A DNA stretch of 64,000 bases from Paludibacter sp. (GTDB lineage: Bacteria; Bacteroidota; Bacteroidia; Bacteroidales; Paludibacteraceae). The notes under the pieces were generated by a model. The model was not told where the DNA came from. It searched no databases and saw only the letters and a list, made by a program, of their open reading frames with translations. This document shows, in pieces, positions 1 to 7,982 of this stretch (positions within the stretch are counted from its first letter, which is position 1; the number at the start of each line of letters is the position of its first letter). Where the stretch lies: assembly GCA_028710415.1 (NCBI GenBank), contig JAQTUE010000021.1, positions 49,555-113,554 of the forward strand, given 5' to 3'. The translations under genes were made by a program, and so were the position numbers.

Positions 1-433
1 GTTTTGCATTGATAACTGTCGTCACAATGATGGTTACCATGATCGATGCTAATACTACTGAACCTCCAATAATAAGAGCATTGGTAACTTTTTCGGATAC
101 ATCTTTATTTACCGGAGGTTGCGCTACTGCATCGGCCGATAGTTTTTTTGCAAATGGGCAGCCGGCACAATTCAGAAATTCACCATTGGGCTCTTTGATA
201 CCTGTCGCATTCGTATTAGCTTTAAAATAATCACTAAACGCTTGAAAATCCGGATGCAGTGGGAGCATTTCATTAAAAGCTTTTTCCCCATGTCGGCTAA
301 CATACTCAGCAAGGAGCCTGGAAACTTCTTTATAATTTTTGGGTACATTGTCATATCCGTTTCGCAATAATAAATCACGGACTGCATCAGGATGAGACCA
401 CGTGGTTAATAAAAAGATATTGGGCGTTTGCAT
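1..433 (-). CDS. Partial membrane-anchored protein, unknown function
   Basis: Only the 5' part is in the window; the gene reads leftward from an ATG at 433-431 and runs off base 1 with no stop. The visible ~144 residues are mostly soluble, with a Cys pair in NCAGCPF. They end in a hydrophobic run (ALIIGGSVVLASIMVTIIVT) that looks like one transmembrane helix. It is the third gene of a leftward series after 1252-1398 and 503-1234, separated from the latter by a hairpin. I recognise no family. Its neighbours suggest a membrane or virion-associated protein, but that is inference. Confidence 0.7.
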   Translation of the reverse strand, partial: MQTPNIFLLTTWSHPDAVRDLLLRNGYDNVPKNYKEVSRLLAEYVSRHGEKAFNEMLPLHPDFQAFSDYFKANTNATGIKEPNGEFLNCAGCPFAKKLSADAVAQPPVNKDVSEKVTNALIIGGSVVLASIMVTIIVTTVINAK

Positions 434-455
434 GGCGTTTTGTTTTTTGAACCTT

Positions 456-487
456 AAAAAAGGGAAGCCATAAGACTTCCCTTTTTC
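456..487 (-). terminator. Hairpin terminator after the 503-1234 gene
   Basis: AAAAAAGGGAAG and CTTCCCTTTTT form a stem around a short loop. Read leftward, the hairpin ends in a T-rich run just past the stop at 503, as in a rho-independent terminator. It lies between two same-strand genes, so it may only attenuate readthrough. Confidence 0.7.
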
Positions 488-502
488 TTAAGTTCAATTG
501 GT

Positions 503-1234
503 TTACTTTGCAGTGCCAATACCCAGGGCAACTTTCCTGCCCAAAACGCGGTTTGTGACCGGGTTTTTGTAGGTACTGATCGGAACATTACCTGCCAGCT
601 GTTTGAACTGATTGATACGTGCGCTGGGATACAGATAGATTTTCAGACTGGTACCTGCGTACAGAGTGCTGATAATCATACTGGTCAACCCATCGACGTC
701 GAAATCAGAAAACAGGTCGATGATCGTTTGTGAATACTGGTAGGAGTCCATGTTGAAGATCAGCGGCTTACCCAAGGTATTACCGTTAAGATCTTTCTGG
801 GTTATCGATACCGTTTCCTGAACCTGCTGTACAGCCACAGAGCTGGAAGCATTGGAAGCGGATAACCTCACCTGGGAAACCTTGAACGATTTACCGGTGG
901 AAATACCGGCCAGGAACTGTGTATAGGTAATCCCGGGGATGGAATACGTGAAAGTGACGCCGGCTGTGGTCGGGCTTAACTGACGCAGAGCTGCATTCAG
1001 AACTTCAACATCGGTCAGATTTACGCTTCCACACGTAAGAGTGATGATGTATGGTTGTGATGCAACCTGGGCAGGGGCCTCTACTGCAGCTGCTCCGGCA
1101 TCGGCGGGCAATTCATCGCCAAATGCATTTTCCCAGTCGCCGTCTGCTTCCCAGCCGTCGGCACCCAGAAAACGTTGATTGGCATAATCCCTTGCCTGGG
1201 CGAAATAATTCGATTCTTTCATGGCAAAAATCAT
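503..1234 (-). CDS. Beta-rich putative virion or surface protein (paralogue A)
   Basis: The 243-aa product has an Asp/Ala-rich N-terminus followed by a conserved ~170-residue part. That part shares ordered blocks with the products of 4694-5305 and 5363-6001: TDVEVLNA, FTYSIPGITY, a QVRLSA block and, near the end, KIYLYPS. There is no signal peptide or membrane segment. Alternating hydrophobic and polar residues suggest a beta sandwich. The start at 1234 is uncertain; an in-frame ATG lies at 1222. A family in three copies, two of them inside a glycan cluster, would fit a virion or surface component, but no named family was recognised. Confidence 0.75.
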   Translation of the reverse strand: MIFAMKESNYFAQARDYANQRFLGADGWEADGDWENAFGDELPADAGAAAVEAPAQVASQPYIITLTCGSVNLTDVEVLNAALRQLSPTTAGVTFTYSIPGITYTQFLAGISTGKSFKVSQVRLSASNASSSVAVQQVQETVSITQKDLNGNTLGKPLIFNMDSYQYSQTIIDLFSDFDVDGLTSMIISTLYAGTSLKIYLYPSARINQFKQLAGNVPISTYKNPVTNRVLGRKVALGIGTAK

Positions 1235-1251
1235 TTTAAAGGTTAATAAAA

Positions 1252-1398
1252 TTACTTTGCTGCCTTTGAAGGAGTCTCGGTTTCGCCAGGGTTTTTAGCT
1301 TTATTCGACTTTATGCTGTCATGAATCAGAAGTGCTACAAAGCATCCTGCCACTACCACCATAAAGGGAACCCCAAAGCTCCAAAATTTCTCTTTCAT
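1252..1398 (-). CDS. Small single-pass membrane protein (48 aa)
   Basis: A short leftward reading frame starts at ATG 1398-1396 and ends in TAA at 1252. It encodes a short N-terminus, one hydrophobic segment (FMVVVAGCFVALLIHD) and a charged C-terminal tail with KSNKAKNPGE. Its stop lies 17 bases before the 503-1234 gene, so the two probably share a transcript. Function unknown. The topology resembles many small phage membrane proteins. Confidence 0.6.
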   Translation of the reverse strand: MKEKFWSFGVPFMVVVAGCFVALLIHDSIKSNKAKNPGETETPSKAAK

Positions 1399-1417
1399 CA
1401 GTAGAAACTTATTGTCA

Positions 1418-1425
1418 CAAATTTA
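1418..1425 (-). promoter_or_regulatory. Possible leftward Bacteroidota -7 element
   Basis: On the minus strand this reads TAAATTTG, matching the TANNTTTG -7 pattern, about 20 bases before the 1398 start. No good TTTG -33 element sits at the usual spacing, so the assignment is weak. The intergenic region 1399-1576 is a divergent control region. Confidence 0.35.
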
Positions 1426-1521
1426 GAATATGGCTTTGGATTAAATTTATTAAAATTCAAAATCAATGTTTTACAAATGCTCTAAAAATACAGTGAAATC
1501 AGGCAGTTGAAGTTGATAATA

Positions 1522-1550
1522 TTTGTTATATTTGTTTATCAATATTTTTG
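1522..1550 (+). promoter_or_regulatory. Bacteroidota-type promoter for the 1577 gene
   Basis: TTTG at 1522-1525, a 17-base spacer and TATTTTTG at 1543-1550 match the Bacteroidota primary-sigma consensus TTTG-N17-TANNTTTG exactly. A second overlapping -7 candidate, TATATTTG, lies at 1527-1534. The expected start of transcription leaves a leader of about 20 bases before the ATG at 1577. This is the strongest sign of host phylum in the window. Confidence 0.8.
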
Positions 1551-1576
1551 TTAAATATCAATAACGATATCCCGCC

Positions 1577-2656
1577 ATGGAAGAAGAAGTAGTAATTAAT
1601 GAATCATACGGCATTGAAGTACTTGAAGCTCAGCAAAGGGCTCAGTATGATATTCAAATTGCCACGGCTAAGAAATTCCCAAGAAAACCTGATGCAGAGA
1701 TTTTGAAGAAATGTATCGAGCTGGCAACAATAGATGAAGATGTTGCCGCATCATGCAGGTATGTTTTGCCGCCTCGAGATGGAAAAGAGATCAGCGGTCC
1801 GACTGTTCACCTGGCTCAGATATTGGCACAACAATATGGTAATATGAGGGTAGAAGCGACAGTAAAAACCATAAACCGTATTGAGAAACAGGTTGTTTCC
1901 CAAGGTATCTGTTTTGATCTACAAACAAACTATGCCGTTAAAATGGAAGTCACAAAGTCAATACGTATCAATGATAAAAGGAAACCGAATTTTGGTCAAC
2001 TTTATAGTGAAGATATGATTGGCGTTACTTGTAACAGAGCAAATGCAATCGCATATCGTAATGCAGTTTTTAAAGTTGTACCGCGTAGCATAACTGATGC
2101 AGTACTGAAAGCAACTATCAAAAAAATATCTGATGGTCTTAATGATCAGAAAAAGTTAGCAGAAAGGCGTAAAAGTATAATTGAATCATTCAAAAATACT
2201 TTCAAAGTGCCTGAAAACCTACTATTAAAATCAATCGGATTGAAATCGCCAGATGAAATCGCAGTAGAGCACATACCTACATTGAGATCTATGTTTCAGG
2301 CTTTGAGAGATGGCGAATCAACAGTTGAGGAAATGTTTAATCCAAAAGCATCTGATCCAGGAACGCCAGCAGAAGCGGATAAGGTTACCAGAATATTCAA
2401 GAAAAAGGAAAGTGGACCTGATGACTCTAAAGCTACGGGATCTCCGGGAGCGCCCGTCATTAATCCTGCAACTACTGATAAAACCAAAACTGCTGGTCAG
2501 AATCAAGCTACATCTGCTCCACAATCTCAGAATGCAGATAAAACGAAAATTACCGGTCAGAATCAACCTACACCTGCTCCGCAATCTCAGAACAATGGGA
2601 AGTCTAATGGCGCTAAACGAACTGTTTCACCAGCTAAGGAAAATAAGCTTTTTTAA
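1577..2656 (+). CDS. Phage protein, possibly recombination/ssDNA-annealing related
   Basis: The 359-aa product has a conserved N-terminal half. Its most distinctive stretch is CRYVLPPRDGKEISGPTVHL, followed by AQILAQQYGNM and a CNRANAIAYRNAVFK block. I associate this kind of sequence with phage recombination or annealing proteins, but cannot name the family with certainty. The C-terminal ~110 residues are low-complexity (Pro, Gln, Asn, Thr, Lys) with a tandem repeat, then a short basic tail. Its own promoter (1522-1550) and terminator (2679-2714) make it a single-gene unit facing away from its neighbours. A RecE-like nuclease at 37376-38392 would be a plausible partner. Confidence 0.65.
   Translation: MEEEVVINESYGIEVLEAQQRAQYDIQIATAKKFPRKPDAEILKKCIELATIDEDVAASCRYVLPPRDGKEISGPTVHLAQILAQQYGNMRVEATVKTINRIEKQVVSQGICFDLQTNYAVKMEVTKSIRINDKRKPNFGQLYSEDMIGVTCNRANAIAYRNAVFKVVPRSITDAVLKATIKKISDGLNDQKKLAERRKSIIESFKNTFKVPENLLLKSIGLKSPDEIAVEHIPTLRSMFQALRDGESTVEEMFNPKASDPGTPAEADKVTRIFKKKESGPDDSKATGSPGAPVINPATTDKTKTAGQNQATSAPQSQNADKTKITGQNQPTPAPQSQNNGKSNGAKRTVSPAKENKLF
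2477..2596 (+). repeat. Two imperfect 60-bp tandem repeats in a coding region
   Basis: Bases 2477-2536 and 2537-2596 are imperfect copies of one 60-bp unit and keep the reading frame. Each encodes a 20-residue unit of the form DKTKxxGQNQxTxAPQSQN. They form a flexible Gln/Asn/Pro-rich linker in the 1577-2656 product. Confidence 0.85.
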
Positions 2657-2678
2657 TGGCCGTATTATCATAAAAAAG

Positions 2679-2714
2679 AAATCCCTGGCCGCAGAGCTAG
2701 GGATTTATTTTTTT
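2679..2714 (+). terminator. Rho-independent terminator between convergent genes
   Basis: AAATCCCT (2679-2686) pairs with AGGGATTT (2699-2706), followed by a T-run. The other strand also has a T-rich run after the stem, so it can serve both the rightward 1577-2656 gene and the leftward gene ending at 2815. Confidence 0.85.
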
Positions 2715-2814
2715 GGTTCAGCTAAAAACCTGTTTAACCAAGAAATCTGTAGGCAGATTTACTTTACAAAAGTATCAAATATTTCTTTAACATTTGCGTC
2801 ACTGGAATAAAATA

Positions 2815-3066
2815 TTATTTTATTAGTTTATCAAATGCCCCTATAATACATCCACGATCTTTATCAATCGTTGTAAATTGATCAGTCCTTGGGTTTCTTA
2901 ATTGTACTACTTGGGTCGCAATCAATAATGCCTTGAATTCCTCCAATAAGGATAGAAGATCACCACCCCGGATATCATCACCGTGTCTATTAGGAGTAAT
3001 AAGATACTCATATTCTTTGGCCTGGCTAAATTTGGCTTCTAAAAATTCTTGTGCGGTTATTTCCAT
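2815..3066 (-). CDS. Hypothetical 83-aa protein
   Basis: A small soluble protein with no recognised domain; it includes HGDDIRGGDLLSLLEEF and a basic-acidic tail. It starts inside the 3' end of the epimerase gene with a 10-base overlap, so it is probably translated from the same message. It is the last gene of the leftward glycan cluster, before the 2679-2714 hairpin. Confidence 0.6.
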   Translation of the reverse strand: MEITAQEFLEAKFSQAKEYEYLITPNRHGDDIRGGDLLSLLEEFKALLIATQVVQLRNPRTDQFTTIDKDRGCIIGAFDKLIK

Positions 3067-3950
3067 AAGTTTAAATCGAAGATAGTATTTTCAATGCCCT
3101 CCGATAGTTTTGTTTTTGGTTCCCATCCCAATAATGCTTTGGCCAGGGAAATATCCAGACAACGCCTTGATATCCTGTCAATCTTCCTGGCATCGGTATG
3201 AGTGGCGAGTCGGGGAACGCCAACAGCATCATTGACCATATTTGCCAAGTCAATAGCTGAAGTCTCAACACCGGTACCTATGTTTATTTCAGTATTCTTT
3301 GGATCCTGATCGATCGCCATAATTATGGCATTTACTACATCTTCAATGTATGTGTAATCGCGGGTTGCCTGCCCGTCACCGTATATTTTGATTGGGTCTC
3401 TTTTAAATGCAGAATCAATAAATTTACCAATGGCTCCGCAATATGGATTTTCAGGCCTTTGATTCTTACCATATACATTTGAAAGACGAAGTGTGGTATA
3501 ATCACTCCTTAATCTCAGGTATCTTTCCAGGATAAGCTTGCTTTGATCGTATGCATTACTAACATTTTCTGGTGCGCTCTCAGGAGTCGGGATATGGGAG
3601 GCATTACCATATACTGATGAAGTACTGGTATATACTATCTGGCCATTGTATAGTTCAACGAGTTTTATGCTATCCAAAGCATTTACCTTAAAAGTATCGA
3701 TAACATTTTCCATGGCATAAATGATATTAGCACATGCCATATGAAGAAGAACATCATATTTCCGTAAAAAATCAAAATCGACCTGCTCAAACCCGCAATT
3801 TATCCATTTCACTTCGGGGTCAAGATTTCCACTGTATCCAAACTTCAAATTATCACACCCATTTACATCATATCCCAGTTTAACGAGCTTATTTGCCACG
3901 TTGCTGCCTACAAAGCCCGCGATACCTGAAATCCAAACGCTTTTTTTCAT
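3057..3950 (-). CDS. NAD-dependent sugar-nucleotide epimerase/dehydratase
   Basis: The product belongs to the extended short-chain dehydrogenase family. It opens with a Rossmann nucleotide-binding motif (GIAGFVGSN), then has TSTSSVYG with the catalytic Ser/Thr region, the YDQSK catalytic Tyr/Lys pair and the family block IYGDGQATRDYTYIEDV. Such enzymes epimerise or dehydrate UDP-, GDP- or dTDP-sugars; the substrate cannot be read from sequence. I chose the ATG at 3950 because it overlaps the upstream stop as ATGA and begins right at the Rossmann strand. An in-frame start at 3983 would add 11 residues. It likely supplies an activated sugar to the glycosyltransferases at 6-12 kb. Confidence 0.9.
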   Translation of the reverse strand: MKKSVWISGIAGFVGSNVANKLVKLGYDVNGCDNLKFGYSGNLDPEVKWINCGFEQVDFDFLRKYDVLLHMACANIIYAMENVIDTFKVNALDSIKLVELYNGQIVYTSTSSVYGNASHIPTPESAPENVSNAYDQSKLILERYLRLRSDYTTLRLSNVYGKNQRPENPYCGAIGKFIDSAFKRDPIKIYGDGQATRDYTYIEDVVNAIIMAIDQDPKNTEINIGTGVETSAIDLANMVNDAVGVPRLATHTDARKIDRISRRCLDISLAKALLGWEPKTKLSEGIENTIFDLNLWK

Positions 3951-4180
3951 AAGAACAAAATCCAAATTAATATCATTAACCAAATAATTCCGGAAGCAAA
4001 ATCCATGAGCCAGAAGTTTTTATCAATATTAGGAAATCTTCTGTCTACTTCTCCCTGAATACCGGATGGAGAAGATATTATTTTTTCAAAATTTTTACTG
4101 GTGGCAACTGTAAATAGTATTATTGCTACCAATATCAATAATCCAGGCAAATGGAATATAAGAAACAATTTCCTTTTCAT
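3947..4180 (-). CDS. Small two-pass membrane protein
   Basis: The 77-aa product has a hydrophobic N-terminal segment (FHLPGLLILVAIILFTVA) and a second one at the C-terminus (IIWLMILIWILFL), joined by a ~35-residue loop. Its stop overlaps the epimerase ATG as ATGA, indicating translational coupling. No family recognised; it lies within the glycan cluster. Confidence 0.7.
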   Translation of the reverse strand: MKRKLFLIFHLPGLLILVAIILFTVATSKNFEKIISSPSGIQGEVDRRFPNIDKNFWLMDFASGIIWLMILIWILFL

Positions 4181-4187
4181 CCGAAAT

Positions 4188-4694
4188 TTAAGTTTTAATC
4201 AGCGATAGCCAGCCAGCCTTTATCATTAATTCCTGATAGAATGGTCTGAATTCCTGTACTGAATCTTTAATATCGGCAAATGTGATTTCACAAGTACGCC
4301 AGTGATTCAACCGGTGGAATGATTCACGATCGTATGCATAATCATGAGCCATAATAACATCACTTTTATTCAGGTATTTGGCAAACGTCTTTACTTCCCG
4401 GATCTTGTCGCCGTTGTCACATAATAAAAGTGTATTATACCCAAGTAATTTGGCAATAGAACATTCATTATCAAATATATTCATATCATGATAAATCACG
4501 TTCTCGTTGGTCACCGTCCTTGGCCGGCCAAGATCGAAAGAATGAATAATGTAAAGAGAAGTTCTTTCATCGATCAGCCGGCAGATTATGTCAATAAATT
4601 CACCGTCGCCAGTGCCCAGCTCCACAATCATCGCGGGTAAGTAGCGATCAAAAAGATGTTCAAAAAATGTTCGTATGTCAGGCCTCTGTTGCAT
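4188..4694 (-). CDS. Class I SAM-dependent methyltransferase-like protein
   Basis: The 168-aa product has a SAM-binding motif I (VELGTGDGEF), an acidic residue after the second strand (HSFDLG) and a LLCDNGDK block. The order fits small Rossmann methyltransferases of the Methyltransf_24/CmcI-like type. HDYAYDRESF in the later half resembles the metal-site region of that group. It starts on the TAATG overlap with the 4694-5305 gene. Next to sugar genes it may O-methylate a sugar, but the substrate is unknown. Confidence 0.7.
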   Translation of the reverse strand: MQQRPDIRTFFEHLFDRYLPAMIVELGTGDGEFIDIICRLIDERTSLYIIHSFDLGRPRTVTNENVIYHDMNIFDNECSIAKLLGYNTLLLCDNGDKIREVKTFAKYLNKSDVIMAHDYAYDRESFHRLNHWRTCEITFADIKDSVQEFRPFYQELMIKAGWLSLIKT

Positions 4695-5305
4695 TATCCC
4701 CGCGTTGATTTAACAAAGAAATAAAATCTGATTTTTTTAGATGCCGGAAATTTCTTTATTGTTATCGATGTAAAGCAATCCATAACGAAATCTCCTTTAA
4801 TGTCAACAATATGTTTATGAATGGCATCTTCTTGTGGCTTTACTAATTCACGCCTTGAACATGTGCTGGCAAAGATATTTTTTTCTGTTATGTCTATAAT
4901 TAAATCCAGTGGGGAAGAGTCCCGAGAAGATATTCTGATTATTTGAATTTCATATCTATAAGATAACAAAGAGTTTAATATTTCTTTATATCCAACCCAT
5001 TGAAACCCATTAACTTCAATGCCATCAGGCAATGACATAAATGATCCGCTATTCTTTACGGCGTTAAATAATTCCACCTCTTCTATCGGACTTTTAAATG
5101 TATTTTCAACGTCAATATAAAATACGGGTTCTGAATAATGTGTACGGCTGGATAATGATAATGGTCGGCAAGGTTCAGGTAAATTGGCCCAATCCATACC
5201 TTCAAATATATCCTCGATAGATCGTATAGGCCAGGGTGGATCTATATTTTTTGCGGTTTTTTGTTTCTGCCACAATTTAAACTTTTCCCTTAGCTTTTTC
5301 ATCAT
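4694..5305 (-). CDS. Beta-rich putative virion or surface protein (paralogue B)
   Basis: The 203-aa product is a diverged relative of the 503-1234 and 5363-6001 products. The matching blocks are IDVENTFKSPIEEVELFNAV, YKEILNSLLSYRYEIQIIRI, DFVMDCFTSI and the terminal KIRFYFF. The C-terminus lacks the extra ~40 residues of paralogue A. The N-terminal ~20 residues are basic; a second ATG directly follows the first. The stop forms a TAATG overlap with the methyltransferase gene. Confidence 0.7.
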   Translation of the reverse strand: MMKKLREKFKLWQKQKTAKNIDPPWPIRSIEDIFEGMDWANLPEPCRPLSLSSRTHYSEPVFYIDVENTFKSPIEEVELFNAVKNSGSFMSLPDGIEVNGFQWVGYKEILNSLLSYRYEIQIIRISSRDSSPLDLIIDITEKNIFASTCSRRELVKPQEDAIHKHIVDIKGDFVMDCFTSITIKKFPASKKIRFYFFVKSTRG

Positions 5306-5362
5306 TTTTACTTTTAAGAGTTGTTTAAAATAAGCCTATATGTCACGCCTTTGTTGTATGGA

Positions 5363-6001
5363 TCAATATCTTAACGAAGGATATAGAAAAATTCTGAGTT
5401 TAGTTAACGGTGGAATTATACTAAATTTTAGTGAAGTGAAACAGTCCAACTTAAATTCATTGTGTGAATCAAATATTGACTTTTGATACTGATTACTATC
5501 AATAAGCGGAACCACAGGCCATCCAAAGATATTGCCATTAGCTTCTTTTTCTACAAACCACATTGTCAAGCTTTCCAGTTTAAAATCTTCAGTTTTACTA
5601 TCGGCACTTAATCTAACTTGGCCTATACGATATTTATATGATAATAAATGAGTTAGAAATTCCTCATAATTAATACCAGGAATCCCATACGTAAATTTAA
5701 GATCTGGGCTTTGGTCCCAACCTAATGAGAAATTCACTATAAATCTTTTAACCGCGTAAAGTACCTCAACATCTTTTAATGTTTCATTACCGGTGTTTTC
5801 AACTACAATTATTAATGGTTGTTGACTCCACTTCTCATATTTCTTAATGAGAAATTTAGAATATTCTGACCAACTTAGTTTTATCTGTTTCGTTTTGACA
5901 GATTTACTTCTAGCAACTATTCTACCCCCAATAGTTGCAAAGAATATGAAGAATTTAAGATTTTTAAATGCTTCCCACAGTTTTAAAATTTTTGCTTTCA
6001 T
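5363..6001 (-). CDS. Beta-rich putative virion or surface protein (paralogue C)
   Basis: The 212-aa product is closer to the 503-1234 product than paralogue B is. It has LKDVEVLYAV, KFTYGIPGINYEEFL, IGQVRLSAD, IDSNQYQKSIFD and, at its end, LRIFLYPSLRY. The N-terminus has a short hydrophobic run (LKFFIFFATIGG) after basic residues, which may be a membrane anchor and is absent from paralogue A. It sits directly upstream of paralogue B, suggesting tandem duplication followed by divergence. Confidence 0.75.
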   Translation of the reverse strand: MKAKILKLWEAFKNLKFFIFFATIGGRIVARSKSVKTKQIKLSWSEYSKFLIKKYEKWSQQPLIIVVENTGNETLKDVEVLYAVKRFIVNFSLGWDQSPDLKFTYGIPGINYEEFLTHLLSYKYRIGQVRLSADSKTEDFKLESLTMWFVEKEANGNIFGWPVVPLIDSNQYQKSIFDSHNEFKLDCFTSLKFSIIPPLTKLRIFLYPSLRY

Positions 6002-6008
6002 AATATTG

Positions 6009-6818
6009 TTATTTAATAGAATTTTCTACCTTTTTAGCATTTAACCAGTCGCAGAAATCAGGCTGGCCAGTTTCTTTTACTTTGTAAACGATCTGGTTTT
6101 TCCATTCCCGAAGCAATGATGAGGTTCCGGGATCCCCCAGCTCGAAATCGGTATGATGAACCTGGTAATCCGGAAGGAATATCCACTTATAATTATTCTT
6201 GACGATTAGTGGATAAAGCTCTGTTTCTATCCATCCGTATTTTGGCGCTATTGCCGGGTAAGGGATCGCGCCGATAAGATTCAGAAATTCACCGCTAAGA
6301 CCAATAAGCGCCCAGTTAATAAGGCCTTCGAGCCAGTATACGTTCTCACCGTTTATGACTTTCTTTCTTATTTGAAAGTTCTTCATTAGCGGTACCTGAG
6401 TATCCATAATCAAAGATGCAAGGGCAATTCTATCCGTGGACCTGATCACATTTCCCATTGCCCGGACCCAGTTTTTATGGATAGGGTGCTCGTCGGGATC
6501 CGCGCCGGCCAGAATATCACTGTCATCCATATTCAAATATTTGTACACAGATGTCCAATTTTGACTTACTCCCTCATTTTTCTTACTGACATATTGAGAA
6601 CCATATTTGAAGGCGATGTGTTTCAATCTGTCACTATTCCGCGCTTTTGCCACGTCAAGATCTTCCGGGATCACGTCACCGGTTTCAAGCGGGAAACCCA
6701 AGTCAACAATAATATGAGTGAAATCTTTTTTATCATTCAGTTCATATAACAGTTTTGTTGCCTTCTCTACTTCTGTAGAAAGATTGAAAGCCAATGAGTG
6801 CACGTAATTTATATTCAT
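6009..6818 (-). CDS. Putative GT-A glycosyltransferase
   Basis: The 269-aa product has an N-terminal beta-alpha region (FTHIIVDLGFPLETG) and, about residue 100, DSDILAGADPDEHP, which looks like the acidic metal/nucleotide-sugar motif of GT-A enzymes. The next part, NWVRAMGNVI, is also typical. It would move a sugar from a nucleotide donor. Acceptor unknown. It lies between SAM methyltransferase and glycosyltransferase genes transcribed in the same direction. Confidence 0.6.
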   Translation of the reverse strand: MNINYVHSLAFNLSTEVEKATKLLYELNDKKDFTHIIVDLGFPLETGDVIPEDLDVAKARNSDRLKHIAFKYGSQYVSKKNEGVSQNWTSVYKYLNMDDSDILAGADPDEHPIHKNWVRAMGNVIRSTDRIALASLIMDTQVPLMKNFQIRKKVINGENVYWLEGLINWALIGLSGEFLNLIGAIPYPAIAPKYGWIETELYPLIVKNNYKWIFLPDYQVHHTDFELGDPGTSSLLREWKNQIVYKVKETGQPDFCDWLNAKKVENSIK

Positions 6819-6833
6819 AAATTCCTTATATTC

Positions 6834-7334
6834 TTAGTTATAAATAATCATTGTTCCCTTTCCATTCCAGTGTTCATCATCAAAAAATTCAACTCTCCCC
6901 CCGGTTGATATGATATGATAATCAGCATAATTATCTATTATGACGATTGTGCCTGTCAAATCCAGCTTGCTTACCAGGTCCATGACCGGTTTTCTGTCCC
7001 CGGCGTTATCAATAAGAATTAAATCATAATGCTTATCTATTTTTGCCGTCTCCGTGGCCATGGACCACCAATGCATTTTAACATTCTTGATATTTTTATC
7101 AAAAAGTGCATGGGTAATTTTCTCATACCAGATTATTTCATTTTCAATTGAAATGACATTTTTCGCCCGTCTTGCAAAAAACAGCGTACTTCCCCCGGCG
7201 CCAAATTCTAAAACTGTCATGTTGCTCATGTCAATTTCCTCTAACCTGCGGATTGCTTCAGGGACCAGCCAAGGGCATTCATTTTCAAGTAACCCTATTC
7301 CGGTCCAATATTCATTTGGGATTATTGTTTTCAA
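6834..7334 (-). CDS. Class I SAM-dependent methyltransferase-like protein
   Basis: The 166-aa product has motif I VLEFGAGGST, motif II VISIENE, and YDLILIDNAGDR as the motif IV region, then the IVIIDNYADY strand. This is a compact Rossmann methyltransferase core without an obvious substrate domain. It overlaps the 7331-7981 gene by four bases (ATGA). As with 4188-4694, sugar or peptide methylation within a glycan pathway is the likely but unproven role. Confidence 0.75.
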   Translation of the reverse strand: MKTIIPNEYWTGIGLLENECPWLVPEAIRRLEEIDMSNMTVLEFGAGGSTLFFARRAKNVISIENEIIWYEKITHALFDKNIKNVKMHWWSMATETAKIDKHYDLILIDNAGDRKPVMDLVSKLDLTGTIVIIDNYADYHIISTGGRVEFFDDEHWNGKGTMIIYN

Positions 7335-7981
7335 GACGTTGGCGGGTTAAATGTACCTTTCGTGTTATAATCGACAAATAACTGGCATCCTGTAGCAGCA
7401 ATGGGAGAATTTGAGCACATGTACATTTCAGCCTCAAACCGGTCATTTTGGTTTAATGATTCAACCGGGCGTAGTGTTTTAGCATATTCACTTCTAAACC
7501 AATAGAAATTACCACTATAATGCATTTTTCTTGCCGGGAGATCCAGATGACTTAATAACTTGACACCGTATGTTTGATATCCGGTATCCAGGTTCCGTAC
7601 TGCTTCTTTCCAATCGGTGATAATATAATAATTCATGTAATCCCGCCAGTACTTCCCTCCTTCATTCCCTGGATAACTTACGCCCTTCGTGTGTATATAA
7701 AACCCATAAAAATCGGGTTGTGAAAGGCATACGTTTCTTAATATTTTCAAAGTGTGAAATTCGTAATTCTCAATAACGGTGCTGTGGGAAATGATTTGTA
7801 TTTTATCGTAATCGTGAAAAAACTTCTGTAAGTTCAATCTTTCTTCCTGGGATCCAAGGCAGCCAACATAAATACGTTCGACTTTGCAATATAATCCTGA
7901 TTTTATGATTAATTGCAATTGCTCTGATATAATGCTCAGATAATCATTAATAAGGAGAATATGCCAAAAACCAAGTACCAT
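7331..7981 (-). CDS. Putative glycosyltransferase
   Basis: The 216-aa product has a Rossmann-like start and a GFYIHTKGVSYPG segment that I associate with a glycosyltransferase-like family carrying a 'YxHTKG' signature. HYSGNFYWFRSEY follows, then RFEAEMYMCSN as a possible catalytic acidic region. It overlaps the methyltransferase gene at 6834-7334 by ATGA and lies one base from the next gene. Donor and acceptor are unknown. Confidence 0.65.
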   Translation of the reverse strand: MVLGFWHILLINDYLSIISEQLQLIIKSGLYCKVERIYVGCLGSQEERLNLQKFFHDYDKIQIISHSTVIENYEFHTLKILRNVCLSQPDFYGFYIHTKGVSYPGNEGGKYWRDYMNYYIITDWKEAVRNLDTGYQTYGVKLLSHLDLPARKMHYSGNFYWFRSEYAKTLRPVESLNQNDRFEAEMYMCSNSPIAATGCQLFVDYNTKGTFNPPTS

Positions 7982-7982
7982 C

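Noticed and set aside
9..230. Rightward reading frame at the left edge
   Set aside because: It runs antisense to a more convincing leftward frame with a transmembrane end and an ATG at 433; no supporting motif or promoter.
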